Positions 11,301 through 21,655 of a DNA stretch of 64,000 nucleotides are shown piece after piece. The notes under the pieces are model-generated. The model was not told the DNA's origin. It saw nothing but the letters and a program-made list of their open reading frames with translations, and did no database searches. Origin of the DNA: Tiliqua scincoides (Eukaryota > Chordata > Lepidosauria > Squamata > Scincidae); the NCBI RefSeq assembly GCF_035046505.1, contig NC_089827.1, forward strand, positions 61,074,856 to 61,138,855. Reading direction: 5' to 3'. How positions within the stretch are numbered: the first letter of the stretch is position 1; each line of letters begins with the position of its first letter. Made by a program: the position numbers and the translations under genes.

Positions 11301-14300
11301 CGCTTGGAGGCAGGCTGTGCAGCCTGGCCTTTCCCAGTTTGAAGAGACACTTGGCCAACAGTCTGAGGCTAAGAGGCAAAGAAGGAAGGCCCATAGCCAG
11401 GGAGATAGACCAGGGACAGACTGCACTTGCTCCCGGTGTGGAAGGGATTGTCACTCCCGAATCGGCCTTTTCAGCCACACTAGACGCTGTGCCAGAACCA
11501 CCATCCAGAGCACGATACCATAATCTTTCGAGACTGAAGATTGCCAACAAATTCATGCCACAGTGTTTTCTCAAATTATTTATTGGATCAGTGAGTAGTT
11601 GGTCTTTTGTCCATTGCTTCCAATCCATCAGTCATCTGTCCAAAGCATTCTTGATGAATCCATTGTCTAGCAACCTCTGGCACAGGACAAAATGTCACTG
11701 GTGGTAAGGAAATGGGATGAGTGGTATATTTTCTTGTTCGCCTTGTAAACAGGTTACAGGCTAGCAGGTGTAGCTAGCCACTCTGGAGCCTGGGGCAAAA
11801 TTAATGATGCCAGGTCATGTCACACTCTTTTGGCAAGAGCAGTGATTGCAGCAGGGGTGCAATGAGTGGGCGGCCAGACTGTTTCCCAGGCAGCCTGCAG
11901 TCCAGTGCAATTGCTACCCCTGCACCCCCTCTAGCTACACTACTGAAGGCTAGTTATTTTCAGTTCTACATTTATAGTTGAAGTGACTGTATCACCAGGA
12001 AATGGGATCTGGAGGTCCGTTGGTTGTCCCCTATTACAAATTGGTGCAGCCCCCTACTACTAGTGGGATGTGAGCAGATTTGGCCCAAGAAACTCCTTAC
12101 GGTGCAATGCAGTGGTTAGGATTACTGTTGGGCCTTGTCACCAATCCCAGTAAGAACTGTTGTTGCTTCTAGTGTAAAAATTAGCATGCAAATGGAAATC
12201 CACTATGTCTCAAAGGCATGTGCAAATTGAGAAAATTGAGTCCAATTTTATTGCTGCTTGACTGGCATTATCTATACAAAGATGTGTATTTTTTTCTCTT
12301 CACTGAACTATACTGATTACAAACTGAAGTGTAATGTGTGGAATGAATGTTGTTGTAGCTAAATGGGGCACCTTCTCCAGAGCAACAGTCTGGATACTAT
12401 AATTATTCCCCATATTCCTACTATTCCAAGGAGCTAAGGGTCACATGCAACTTCCCCCCTCCTTTACAACACTCCTACGAGATTGTCTAGGCTGAGTGAT
12501 AGTGACTGGCCCAAAGTGACCCAGCAAATCTCAGTGGAGATATGAACCTATGTTTCTCCTGCGACACTAACCACTATACCACTTGGGCTTTGCTGACTTG
12601 TATGATCAATTGTTTTTCTTAAAAGGACAGCTAGTCTAACAGGCTCAGTGCTTCTTGCAGAGATCTTTTCCCTTACATAGACACACATTGGCTTCATCTC
12701 CCAGAGAATCTGTTACAGTATCTGACTGTTGCATTCCCAGGATGAGGTGGCCTACGAAGAAAGGACATATGAAGGTGGACAATTTGCCACTGTCGAGCTC
12801 ACTGGAAAACCTTTTGATGAGGCCTTACGTGAGTCAGTGCTGAAACTTCTCAAATATGTTGGAGGAAGCAATGACCAGGGTAAGAAACTTTACAGTCTTT
12901 CTTGAGTTCCCATCAGCTTTTGATTTTGCAGCACATGTCTGTCTGTCTGTTGGGAAAAACTAGACCTTTCTGGCTTTGTGTTATTTTTGACCCAATCCTA
13001 AAAGGGCCGCACATAACCAGGATAAGCATTCTAGAAGCGTAAGGCCTTTATGGTTGTCGCAAAACGTGACATGCCATTCATCACGGCCTGGCAAGTGAAG
13101 AGTGGCTGGCTCCATGCACCAGTGGCCCAAGGATGTCCTCTGGTGCCAGCACATCAGCACAGGGAGTGGGGGCAGGCAAAGAGGGGGTGGAACGGGAGGG
13201 GAGGGGAAGGAACAGGACAGAGCTGGGGTGGGAAGATGGGAAGGATGACAGATGGAGGCTAGGAAGGGGTTGGCATAAGCGTGGCAGCACAGCCGATATC
13301 CTGTCCCCCTTCCTGGCCTCAGTCCTCCAACCCAGGCCCATGTGGATTTGAGCCAGCAATATATTGAGTGCAGGTAGACCCAGTGAGCCAGTGCTCCCTT
13401 GCCCTGGAGGCCTCCTCAGGATCCAAAACCCCCTTGTGGAATATGTCACGCACCCTATTGATGCGGCTTCATTGCTACACAGGGAACTTTGTAGGACTGA
13501 GCTGCCCGTATCTCAGGAAACTGGGGTCTCTGTTCTGTGTTTCTCTTCTAGGGGCTGGGATGGGAATGATGGCTCCAGTGTGTACCACGGTGTTTCCTGA
13601 GGACGACGGGTCGCTGCAGCATAAGGTGAAAGTCCTGCTGCGCATTCCAAGCCAGTTCCAGGCCAATCCTCCCTTGCCCAGTGACGAGAGCATCCAGATT
13701 GAAAAGCGGGAAGAAATGACTGTTTACTCCACGTAGGTGTTTTGAATGCAGGGGCCTCCACCTCTAACCTCTACCTCTAACAGCCTCCACCAGCTATGCC
13801 TTCCTGGTGGGTGTTGAATGCCTGGGGTCTTAATTCTGCCTCGACGTCAACCCTGTGGTTACTACTACTGAGCTAGGTGTGGGACCAAAAGGAGTCCTCC
13901 TTCCCCATGCAAGGATGGGCTAAAAAGAGAAAGGGAAATAGCAAAGAGAATGTGTTTTGATTTTGTGGAAGCTCAGGTATCTCTACACATCGGGGCAAGC
14001 GTCATGGTTATCATGCTGGCAGTATTCAGATTGTAAATTTCTTGGGGCTGAGGCTTGCATGTTTTGAATAGGCATCTCTGTAAAGCACCATGTACAGTGA
14101 CGCAGAATACAAATTATCCTCATCATAACCAAGGATCAGTAGCACTCATCTCCGGAACCAAGCAAGCTCTGGAACCTGTGTGGTCATAAGCATGTGCAGA
14201 GTGCCTCTTTTGTCAGAATCTCCAAAGAAAATCCCCAAGGAAGTGTTATTTTCTCCTTTGCAAAATGTAGCTCAGAGAGCAGGGTTTCAAGGATTAATTA

Positions 14301-16444
14301 TGTTGAATACAAAGCTTTGTGAAGGGGTAATTTCTTTTTTTTAAAGCAGTTTGGGGTTCTGTTGTACATGTTTGTGTGTAACACACATTTCGCTCCTTAG
14401 TCCTAGACGTTGAACCCAAACTGTGGGGTTGCTCTTTGTGTTTATCACTTTTGATCACAGTTGCCTGGACGTGATAGCTTCTAGGAGCGCTTGTGTCAAT
14501 GAGATAAGGGTAAGCCTGTACTTTGGCAGCTGCCCCAGTCAAAATATGCATGTAGACACTGGGCTGGGTGGTTGGATGTTCCTGCCTCTCATGACAACTT
14601 TGCGGGTGGGATTTTCCCCATTTGTGAGAAACCCCAGCTTTAAAGAATCCAGAACAAGCCAAGGTTGAGGATCAAAGGCTGTGGAATTGAGCTATTGGTC
14701 TGAGCCAGAAAGATGATTCCTTGTCTCTTAGGCAGCAGCTTTCCATCAGAGCACTAAATCAACACATGTATTGGGAATTGATAGCCTGTCACTTTCAATA
14801 TGGCAGTTCCTTTGAACCCAGCTGAGAAGCCCTGAATGAATTGTGCCTGCCATTTCCAATTGAGAAACAGGTTTGTGAAGACCCAGGAGAATGACACTGT
14901 GGATCTTTCAGCCCAGGTGGCCTTTGGGTGTCATTCTCATGTCGAGGCAAAACTAGACTTTATTGCGGATGTGTGCTGAAGTCTGCTGTCACGGACCATA
15001 TTTCAAGAAGGATGTCTCTCTTTGCGGAACAGAGGGCTGGGAATCCACTTTCATCCTAGGGATCCAGGGAAGAGAATGTGCAGCCCTGATCTCTGTTGTT
15101 CCCTCTAAGCATCTGACGTGAAATGTCACATTAGGCCTTTCTGGCAAACTTTACCTTTGTGGCAGTCGCCTTAACTATAACAACTCCTTGTGCTGTTGTG
15201 GTAGATGAAGTTCCCTTGACTGACGTCTCCCAGAATTGCCACTAAATACACACTTTGAGTCTAACCATGACGGACACATGGGCAAATAGGAATTGACCCT
15301 CTTTTTACCAAAGCCCCAGTCTCTTGTCGCTGTTGTCACCGATGGGGTGAGATGCACAGTTTGACTAATTCAGTGTTTGTGAAAAGTCGGGGCAACTGAA
15401 GATATGACTGGAGAGAGACTTTTTGCCTCTTGGTGCACAATATCTGATTTATTGCTTCTCCATTGGAGGCTACTAGGGAAAACAGAGGCTGTCTAAGAGA
15501 AGTAGCGCCTAGTGGTTAGCACTCAGCACATCCCTCCCTGCTCTCATGTCACTGATTTACTGGGTCAGCAGCTAAATAGTGGGGGAGAATTGGTACGTAT
15601 CTGATGCCACCATGCCAGACTGGGAAAATCAGGCAGGGGGACCATTTAAGAAAGACTTCCTTTTTCAGGGGCCTTTATAGGAGAACTTTGAGGACGGGGC
15701 TGTAGCTCAGGAGTTGAACACTTGTTTTGCATGCTGAGGGTCCCAGGTTCAATTCCTGGCATCTCCAGGGATAATCCCTGCCTGGAATGATCCCTGTCTG
15801 GAATCCTGCTGGCATTTTAGGCAATACGTTCTAGATGGATCTGACTCGGCCAAAGACCACTTCCTATGTTTAATGTCCCTGTGGATTGTGTCCCATTGGT
15901 CAGGTCAGCCTTTGTCCCACTTCTGAATTAGGTTTCAATCCTTTACCCCTCTTCCTGGGAGTAAGCCTCCCTGAACACAATTGAACTTACTACTGAGTGA
16001 GTAACGCACATGTAAGTAACGGGTTGCTGAGTAAGTAACGCACACGTAAGTAACGGATTGTGCTGTCATTGGCACCGAAATTTGCCATCTGAGCCAGCTG
16101 CCTCCTCTTGAGGCCCATCTCTGTGTAGAGAGTCAGAATATTTTAAGAAGGTTCATACCACTACCATCAAATTTATTTTTTTTAAGATATTGCTCAGGAT
16201 CTTTATGGCATTGCTCTCTGGAATTCCTCTGCTTGTGACCCTCTACATTTTTTTTCTTGTCTGTCCTCATAGGCAATTTGGAGGCTATGCCAAAGAAGTG
16301 GATTATGTAAATTACGCCACCAAGCTGAAATCTGCCTTGGGGCAGGAGGTGACCTACCAGAAAGACTACTATTTTTGCAATGGTTACGATCCCCCCATGA
16401 AACCGTATGGGCGACGCAATGAGATTTGGCTGTTGAAAAAGTGA
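5180..16444 (+). CDS. HEBP1: HEBP1, heme-binding protein 1 (whole coding region, 4 exons)
   Basis: Cytosolic SOUL-family protein that binds heme and other tetrapyrroles; in mammals its acetylated N-terminus is also released as the chemotactic peptide F2L. Coding exons are 5180-5257, 12741-12879, 13552-13732 and 16273-16444. All junctions are GT/AG and the phases agree (0, 1, 2). The joined length is 570 nt, so 189 codons plus stop, the same length as human HEBP1. Recognisable landmarks in order: [14 protein letters not shown] at the N-terminus, [37 protein letters not shown], and the C-terminal block [20 protein letters not shown]. No stop, frameshift or missing block is seen, so the gene looks functional. 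Intron 1 is long (about 7.5 kb) and full of transposons. A possible polyA signal AATAAA lies at 17388, beyond a hAT-like element that would then sit in the 3' UTR. GPRC5A is convergent, about 32 kb downstream. Confidence 0.95.
5476..5843 (+). mobile_element. CR1 LINE 3' fragment
   Basis: Encodes the end of the CR1 reverse-transcriptase ORF (TGTGGAACTCCTTGCCAC, present twice through a small internal duplication) and the 3' UTR, ending CGGGCTCTTCTTATGTTCTT. It lies just inside HEBP1 intron 1. Confidence 0.85.
7349..7688. mobile_element. hAT-type non-autonomous element with exact 8-bp target duplication
   Basis: Ends CAGTGTTTCTCAAACTCTGG and TGTGAGAACCACTG; both sides carry GGGTAGAG (7341-7348 and 7689-7696). 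The inside includes the paired TGATGTCACTTCCAGTCATG / ACATCACTTCCAGTGGGT and no coding frame. In HEBP1 intron 1. Confidence 0.92.
7867..8070. mobile_element. AGCCCAATCCTA-type non-autonomous DNA element, complete
   Basis: Left end GGGCACAATCCTAACCCCTT ATGTCAGTGCTTT and right end AAAGCACTGACATAAGGGGT TAGGATTGCACCC form an inverted repeat of more than 30 bases. The superfamily is unclear because no target duplication of recognisable length is visible. Confidence 0.8.
8360..8549 (+). mobile_element. CR1 LINE 3' UTR fragment
   Basis: From TATGTGCAGGCTCCTGATTT through AATGCCAGATGCAAGGGAGG to GGGCTCTTCTTATGTTCTTA, matching the other CR1 3' ends in the window. Confidence 0.85.
8633..8940. mobile_element. 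Palindromic DNA element of the CACACCAATGTGCC family, one end missing
   Basis: Starts TTTTCAACTGGTGTGCCATG and shares CTGTTTCTGGGCAACTGTCT and its inverted partner AGACAGTTGCTCTTGAAACA with the copy at 20228-20552. Confidence 0.7.
9381..9526 (+). repeat. 5S-rRNA-derived SINE, copy 2 (youngest looking)
   Basis: From CCCGATCTCGTCTGATCTCG onward nearly identical to vertebrate 5S rRNA, keeping the internal pol III promoter region, so this is a recent copy. The 5S start is replaced by TACCATGAGCACATG. The tail reads ATACCATAGTCTTTCGAGAC, TGAAGGTTGCCAACCATT. It lies in HEBP1 intron 1, sense to the gene. Confidence 0.93.
9549..10069. mobile_element. AGCCCAATCCTA-type DNA element, GC-rich, about 520 bp
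   Basis: Ends AGCCCAATCCTGAG and CTCAGGATTGGGCT. The inside is GC-rich and purine-biased (GGAGGGGAGAGGAGAGG), with a small hairpin GTAGGGCTTGGCGCCCTAC near 9907. Its open frames reflect base composition, not coding. In HEBP1 intron 1. Confidence 0.75.
10778..10903. repeat. Irregular tandem array of CATGCCACATC / ATCATGCCAT
   Basis: About ten partial copies of ATGCCACATC with insertions (GCTATTC, CATCAG), ending exactly where the LINE copy at 10906 begins. Confidence 0.85.
10906..11550 (+). mobile_element. Second-LINE 3' fragment, same family as 21810-22760
   Basis: Starts in the ORF at AAGATCCAGGTCTACAGAGC and ends CGATACCATAATCTTTCGAG, ACTGAAGATTGCCAAC. The protein-level match to the other copy ([39 protein letters not shown]) is clear, with a few frame breaks. 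In HEBP1 intron 1, sense. It abuts a CATGCCACATC tandem array at its 5' end. Confidence 0.9.
12470..12600. repeat. MIR/L2-like old repeat
   Basis: GATTGTCTAGGCTGAGTGAT, GTGACTGGCCCAAAGTGACC and CACTAACCACTATACCACTT follow the widely shared amniote MIR/L2-type sequence (TGACTTGCCCAAGGTCA...CTAACCACTACACCA). In HEBP1 intron 1. Confidence 0.65.
12741..12879 (+). CDS. HEBP1: HEBP1 coding exon 2
   Basis: Preceded by a pyrimidine-rich acceptor ending TTCCCAG and followed by the donor CAGG|GTAAGA. It encodes 46 codons plus one base, from [13 protein letters not shown] through the [10 protein letters not shown] segment to GGSNDQ. It aligns with human residues from EEVAYEER to TNDK without gaps. The phase-1 end joins exon 3 to complete a glycine codon. 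Confidence 0.94.
12992..13350. mobile_element. AGCCCAATCCTA-type DNA element, partial, in HEBP1 intron 2
   Basis: Starts CCCAATCCTAAAAGGGCCGC and has the same purine-rich core style (GGGAGGGGAGGGGAAGG) as 9549-10069. The right end is not clear. It fills most of the 672-nt intron 2 of HEBP1. Confidence 0.55.
13552..13732 (+). CDS. HEBP1: HEBP1 coding exon 3
   Basis: Acceptor TTCTCTTCTAG at 13541-13551 and donor CCAC|GTAGGT at 13733. It encodes [20 protein letters not shown] through [16 protein letters not shown] to REEMTVYST, matching the middle of human HEBP1 ([41 protein letters not shown]). It ends in phase 2, which fits exon 4. Confidence 0.95.
15693..15876 (+). repeat. tRNA-Ala(TGC)-headed SINE
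   Basis: GGGGCTGTAGCTCAGGAGTT gives the A-box, TTTTGCATGC the Ala anticodon region, and GGTTCAATTCC the B-box. A body follows with repeated TCCCTG(C/T)CTGGAAT and the tail GATCTGACTCGGCCAAAGAC, CACTTCCTATGTTTA. The tail resembles the CR1 3' end, which suggests CR1 as its mobilising partner. In HEBP1 intron 3, sense. Confidence 0.85.
15990..16062. repeat. Two-copy tandem repeat, about 33 bp
   Basis: GAGTGAGTAACGCACATGTA AGTAACGGGTTGC is followed by a second copy, GAGTAAGTAACGCACACGTA AGTAACGGATTG. It arises inside a diverged AGTAAGCC-type unit in HEBP1 intron 3. Confidence 0.85.
16273..16444 (+). CDS. HEBP1: HEBP1 coding exon 4 (terminal)
   Basis: Acceptor CTGTCCTCATAG, then one base completing a threonine codon and [20 protein letters not shown], ending in the family's most conserved block [23 protein letters not shown] and a TGA stop at 16442-16444. 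The human terminal residues are NEIWLLKT, so only the last residue differs there. Confidence 0.96.
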
Positions 16445-16852
16445 GCAATGAAAAGGAAAAGAGAACTGCACCGGTTCGTGGGGTGGGGTGGGGGGGAGGG
16501 AAGGGAACATGAGGAAAATATCTTCAGGTAATGTGGATAATGGATACAATTGTTGCAGACTTTCCACTGCTCTGAGACGATTGTCCTTTGAAAAGGGTGC
16601 GCTGCCCTTGCCAAGCTTTTCATGTCCAGTAAACAGGCAAAGCAAACCTATTTCTTAGTAAAGGAGCAATAGAAGTACAATACTTGTGACAAAGCGTAGT
16701 GCACTTGAAACATGCTCAGCCAATGCACCTGTCTTCTGGGGCACCTGAAAAAGGGAGCCACCTGCCTACTTAGGGCTGAATCACTTCTTCTCTGACTCAT
16801 TGCTGAAGAGCACATGATCATCTTAAGCGCACAGCCTCCTATTCTCTTAGGC

Positions 16853-17317
16853 CAGGGGTGTCCAAAGTTTTTGGCAGGAGGGCCACATCAGCTCTCTGAC
16901 ACTGTGTCGGGGGGCCAGGGAAAAAAAGAATTAATTTACATTTAAAATTTGAATAAATTTACATAAGTTTACATAAATGAATATATTAAAGACGAACTTA
17001 TATGAATGAATGAAGGTCTTGCAATAGCTCAAGTCCTATAAAAGGCCTTGCACAAAGCAAGGCTGGCCTTTCCTTTGCTGCCGCTACTGCATCACAGACG
17101 TGAAACAGCAAGAAGTGGAGGGAGTCCTCATCCCACTGCTCATCAGAGAGGTCAAACAGTCGCCCTCATGCAGCGAGCAGTTGCGTCGGGTCAGTGCAGG
17201 CTCCAACAAATCTCTGGAGGGCCAGATGCTCATTGGAGACTGGGGGCTTCCTGAGGACCACATTGAGAGGCCTCGAGGGCCACATGTGGCCCCAGGGCTG
17301 GGGTTTGAGCACCCCTG
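16853..17317. mobile_element. hAT-type non-autonomous element, CAGGGGTG ends
   Basis: Starts CAGGGGTGTCCAAAGTTTTT and ends GGTTTGAGCACCCCTG, flanked by TCTTAGGC at 16845-16852 and 17318-17325. It lies about 400 bases after the HEBP1 stop, possibly within the 3' UTR if the AATAAA at 17388 is used. Confidence 0.93.
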
Positions 17318-17325
17318 TCTTAGGC

Positions 17326-19028
17326 TGTCCACCTCACATTGGTTGACCTGATACAAAATCTAAACAAAATGGACCACCTCATCAGTCAATAAAAAGGGAT
17401 GAAAGAAGCTATAATGTGTTCCGCTGGCCTCACAGTATCCGCTGTCACCCAAGCCTGCCCAGAGGACTAATAAGCCAGCTGTGCTTACAGGCCAACAAAC
17501 TTGGCATCAGTGAAACAGGTGGGCACTCCTGTAGGCATGGCCAACCTACTAACAAACATTTTGGCCTCTAGTCCATGTCTTCCTCTCCGCAGGCACTTCT
17601 CAAGGATTGTGCCAAACTAGCTGATGATACATTGACTGTGAAATCCACAAGCTGCCTCACTTGGCGTTTTGATAGTCAGGCCAGCTTTGACAGCCCAATC
17701 CTTTGAGTGCAACTCTGGGTAAGGTTGGCTGCATTACAGCAAGTAGAAGCCGCAGCATTGGCAACTATCACCGTTGCCAGCTGTAGTATAGGGGTGTTTA
17801 TACAAAGCTGTTTTACTATACAAAATTGGGGAGGACTCATGTGGCATTCTGGGCACTGTGAAGCTCTCTGCAGGTAATTTGCAACACTTCCTTTGCCCAG
17901 GAGATCCAGCTCTTTTCTCTTAATGCATTAGCAGTGCTGTTACTTTGTGTCTATATAATGGGGGGGGGAGTGGGGTTAATCTTGCTCTGGGGATGTGACC
18001 TGTTTAAATGGGAGCATGTGCAGCTTGAATGCTGGGGGTGGGGGAGGAATGCCAAGTTCCAGAAAAAGGAAGCTTGGAAAAGAAAGCTGCTGCAAATTGC
18101 CAGGCTGTTCAGAATGGCACAAGAGAAACGCATGAAACCATAGACACAAGGCAGCGGGGCATCTGTAGCAGTTCAATAACCTCCATCCCCACAGCATTGC
18201 CCATACCATAGTTGCCATTCTTGGGGCAAGAGTCTCTTTCTCCTTCATTGCTGCTCTTCCATGGGAGCATTCTCTTGTTCCACTGTATTCCTATGTGTCC
18301 TTCTTCCCCATTTGCTAACTCCATATACCCAGGTAACTCCTGCCTCCCCACCCACTCTTTCTCTTGAGATTTTCATCAAACTGCGCCTGGTATGGAGATT
18401 TTAAGAGCCTGACACATATGTGAAAGTTACCATGTAGAGGTAGTGTGAAATTGGGGTTTCGCATGAGAGCACTCAAAACCCAAGCAGAGAGGACAGAGAG
18501 ATTGAAAAGGGAACGGTGGAGAGAGGATTGCTGAAAATAATGTAAAGAAATTAAGAGTGGGTCCCCTGTTGCATGCCAGATTGTTAGGTTGGCCCCACAT
18601 TTGGAAAGGCTACCTAACCACCCTAAGTAGATGCTAACTAAAGGAAGGGCCAGCATGTCTCTGAAATGGTGCAGATTGCGTACTAATCTTTAAGGTTTTC
18701 CAGTGAGATGAAGCATATTGATTAAGGAATGCTTCGCTTTTAGTAACTTCTGGACATGGGTAACAAGGTTAATGGTATCTTCACTATTTTGTAATGAATA
18801 CACTGGATTTCAATTACTTGATATGTCAGCAGTTTGTTTCATGAAACCGCAGTTAACAGATAAAAAGTACTGACTCTTGAAAATGAAAGTCAAGGTTTTT
18901 CCAGATTCTGAATTTTGTACAGGGCACCAAATTGTGATTGTATGAGATGACAGTAGACATGAAACGCACACACATGCACACGCACACACAATCACACAAC
19001 CTTGCCTGTGCTCTAACAAAAATGCTTA
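17326..19028. other. Intergenic, little recognised
   Basis: Downstream of HEBP1. AATAAA at 17388 could end the HEBP1 transcript. Otherwise nothing beyond small G-rich runs and a CA-rich repeat. Confidence 0.4.
18960..19010. repeat. CA-rich simple repeat
   Basis: Interrupted ACACACACATGCACACGCAC ACACAATCACACAAC run. Confidence 0.8.
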
Positions 19029-19395
19029 GGGCCCAATCCTAACTTGCGCTGGAGCAGGCAGGTCAGCGGGCCTGTACTGCATCCAGGCGCAAGTTTGGGG
19101 CCAGAATCTGCACAACCCAAGGCAAGGGGAAACTTTCCCTTTACGCTGTACTGCACTGGCCCCAATGGGTCTAACTCAGATCATAACCACCGGATCCTGG
19201 CCCTGCCTCCCTGGGAGTGTCCACTGCCTGCCCACCCGCCCTCCGCCTCAAAACACCTCCTCCCTGCCGTCCCCCACCGACCCATGTGTCGGCCAAGCTC
19301 AGCCAATGCAAACTTACCGCACTGGGCCTGGATCTGGTGTGGAGAAGCCAATGCAACTCCTTGCGCTGGCCTCCCCAACTCTAAAGTTATCCCTG
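19029..19395. mobile_element. AGCCCAATCCTA-type DNA element, partial
   Basis: Starts GGGCCCAATCCTAACTTGCG. A CAGGCAGGTCAGCGGGCCTG hairpin follows, then a pyrimidine-rich core. The right end dissolves into short direct repeats of ATTGACCTAACTTG (19396-19450). Confidence 0.6.
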
Positions 19396-20227
19396 AATTG
19401 ACCTAACTTGATTGACCTGGATTGATGATCCCTGGATTGACCTAACTTGTGCTGCACCTGTAGTTTGCTTCTTCCCGTGTTTTGAAAGGGGAGACTGAGC
19501 TTGGAAAACCTCAGTGTGAAGGCTCCAATTTGACTATTTCATTGAAAGATTGGATAATTCTGTCCCATAAATCTCTGTTCAAATTCTTGCTGAGATATAG
19601 TAAAGCACCTAAATAAGAAATGGAATTTAAACCGGATGGAACATCCAGCATCTTTGCTGAAGACCATGTCAGCTTCTGAACAACTATGCAATTTTCTATC
19701 TAAACATGGATTTGATAGACTGTTATTAAGCACCCATTTTTTAAGATCATGCTTTTTATGTTTGTAAGGGTGTAGCTGGATCCATCAACAGTGTAATTTT
19801 GTTGATCACACGAATACTTGTCAAAATTATTTCCAAAGAAAGAAATTTGAGAACTGGGGTGGTGCACATGGGACTTCTTTTACATGGGTGTTTGAGGGTG
19901 ATGAGCTTTCTGATGCCTTTTCTAATACCCAGAGAGGGAGCATGAGCATCACAGGGCAGACTTGCTACATGCATTCCACACAAAGGGGAAACTCGAACAT
20001 TTCATCACCTGAGGAGATGCACAGGATCGCCTTTCAAACCATTTTAGGAGGTGAAGTGGAAAGGAGCACCCAGGGTGCACTGGTGATTTGGCTGGCTACT
20101 GTTGCTGTATATGCCTCTGTCTCTACTATACCCTAGTCCAGCACATCAATCCTAAGCATGTTTTCTCAGAAGTCATTCTCATTTGTGACAGTAGCATTTA
20201 TGTCCACATCAGTGTGTTTAGGACACC

Positions 20228-20552
20228 AATTTTCAACATTTTGCTTCTCACAGCACACTAGTCTTCGCCTCTTGTGATGTCCGTTCCGGCTTCTGGGAGA
20301 CTCTTCCAGGTTCTGTGGCTCTGTTTCTAGGGCAACTGTCTATAGTAATGAATTATCTGTCCCTCTTCCTCCGCCGGCGGAGTGGAGGAAGAGGGACCGG
20401 CAATTTGTTACTCCAGACAGTTGCCCTAGAAACAGAGCTGCAGAATCTGGAAGAATTTTCCAGCAATTTTCAACTGCCGAGTTTGAAACTCCTGTGGCAC
20501 ACCTGTGGACCTTACATGGCACACCAATGTGCCACGGCACACCAGTTTTAAA
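20228..20552. mobile_element. Palindromic DNA element, CACACCAATGTGCC family
   Basis: Ends TTTTCAACATTTTGCTTCTC and GCCACGGCACACCAGTTTTA. The middle forms a long hairpin: CTGTTTCTAGGGCAACTGTC near 20323 pairs with GACAGTTGCCCTAGAAACAG near 20416, around a CCGCCGGCGG centre. Confidence 0.8.
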
Positions 20553-21655
20553 TATATTTCTGCAACTGTCATCCTAAACCAGCGATTTGCAAATGTACGC
20601 TGTACTTATGCTCAAGAGTGTGCTTCTGGCCTCTTTCTTCAGGCTGGGTACAAAAGCTGCTTCAGAGGCCACAAGTCAGGCCTTGAACCAGCCAAAGTGA
20701 GCTGCTCTCTGCCAGCTTTGGGAGGAAGAGAAGAATCATCTTTGAACTCCATCTGGCACCATCTAAGAGATAGGAGAGGAATGCTTCCTCTTTATGATCC
20801 CTGGTAGGGCATTGTGCCCCTGGTGTTCAGGACAGACAAGAGGAAACAGTTGTTAACACAATGGAAAATGAAGACTACTTAAAAGACCTCACTCCACTCA
20901 GGAGTCAGTGTCAATTTTTCTTCGGTGGGACCTGCTCTGCTTTTCCCTGCCTTCACTCCTCTCCTGCTACATGAACCTGGCTGTGATTCAGGGTGGACTT
21001 TTGTCTTTATCTGGGCTTCAGGAAGGTTTTTAACCTCTGTTCCAAGGCTCTCATCATGTTTACCCGTTGAAATATTGATTTGTCATTTTATAGCCACTCT
21101 AGGGTTTCTTTAAAAAAAAATATTTAAAACACTACTTAGGGGGAGTGGCTTCATTGTTGCCACAAAGGCCAACCAATCATCACTCTGCACAGCTGGCTTT
21201 TCCTAAAAACAGGAACAAATGGTGGCTCCTGAGTTTCATTCAGTTGGTGTCTGCCTGTCCGAACAAGTTTCATTCAGGCAGGTGTCTGCCTTTCCGAACA
21301 AGGAATGAGTGCAGGTCCACAGCAGGTGTTTCAATTTCAGCTATACAGGTATATGTTTGTACTAGTAATGGGTAAGGCCCTCCCAATCCAAATTTTGAAA
21401 ACTTCTCCCCAGCCCATTAATCCCCCATCCCTTTCCCGCCTACGTAGCCTCAGGTACTTAAATCTCTTCCCTTTAAAACCTACTTGTTGCTGGCAGCTAG
21501 CAAGCTTATCTGACCAGCTTGTATTTGAGATATGTGATGTTGGTTTATACATGTATGTGGTGCTGGGTGCCAGCGAGGAGAACATGACCTGGATCAGTAT
21601 TAGGGCAATTGAACTGGGCTGATGGTGGGAATTCTCAGGTCCACAGAGTTCATGG
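20553..21655. other. Intergenic, nothing identified
   Basis: No exon or repeat recognised, apart from a short direct repeat of GTGTCTGCCTxTCCGAACAAG near 21247 and 21280. Confidence 0.4.
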
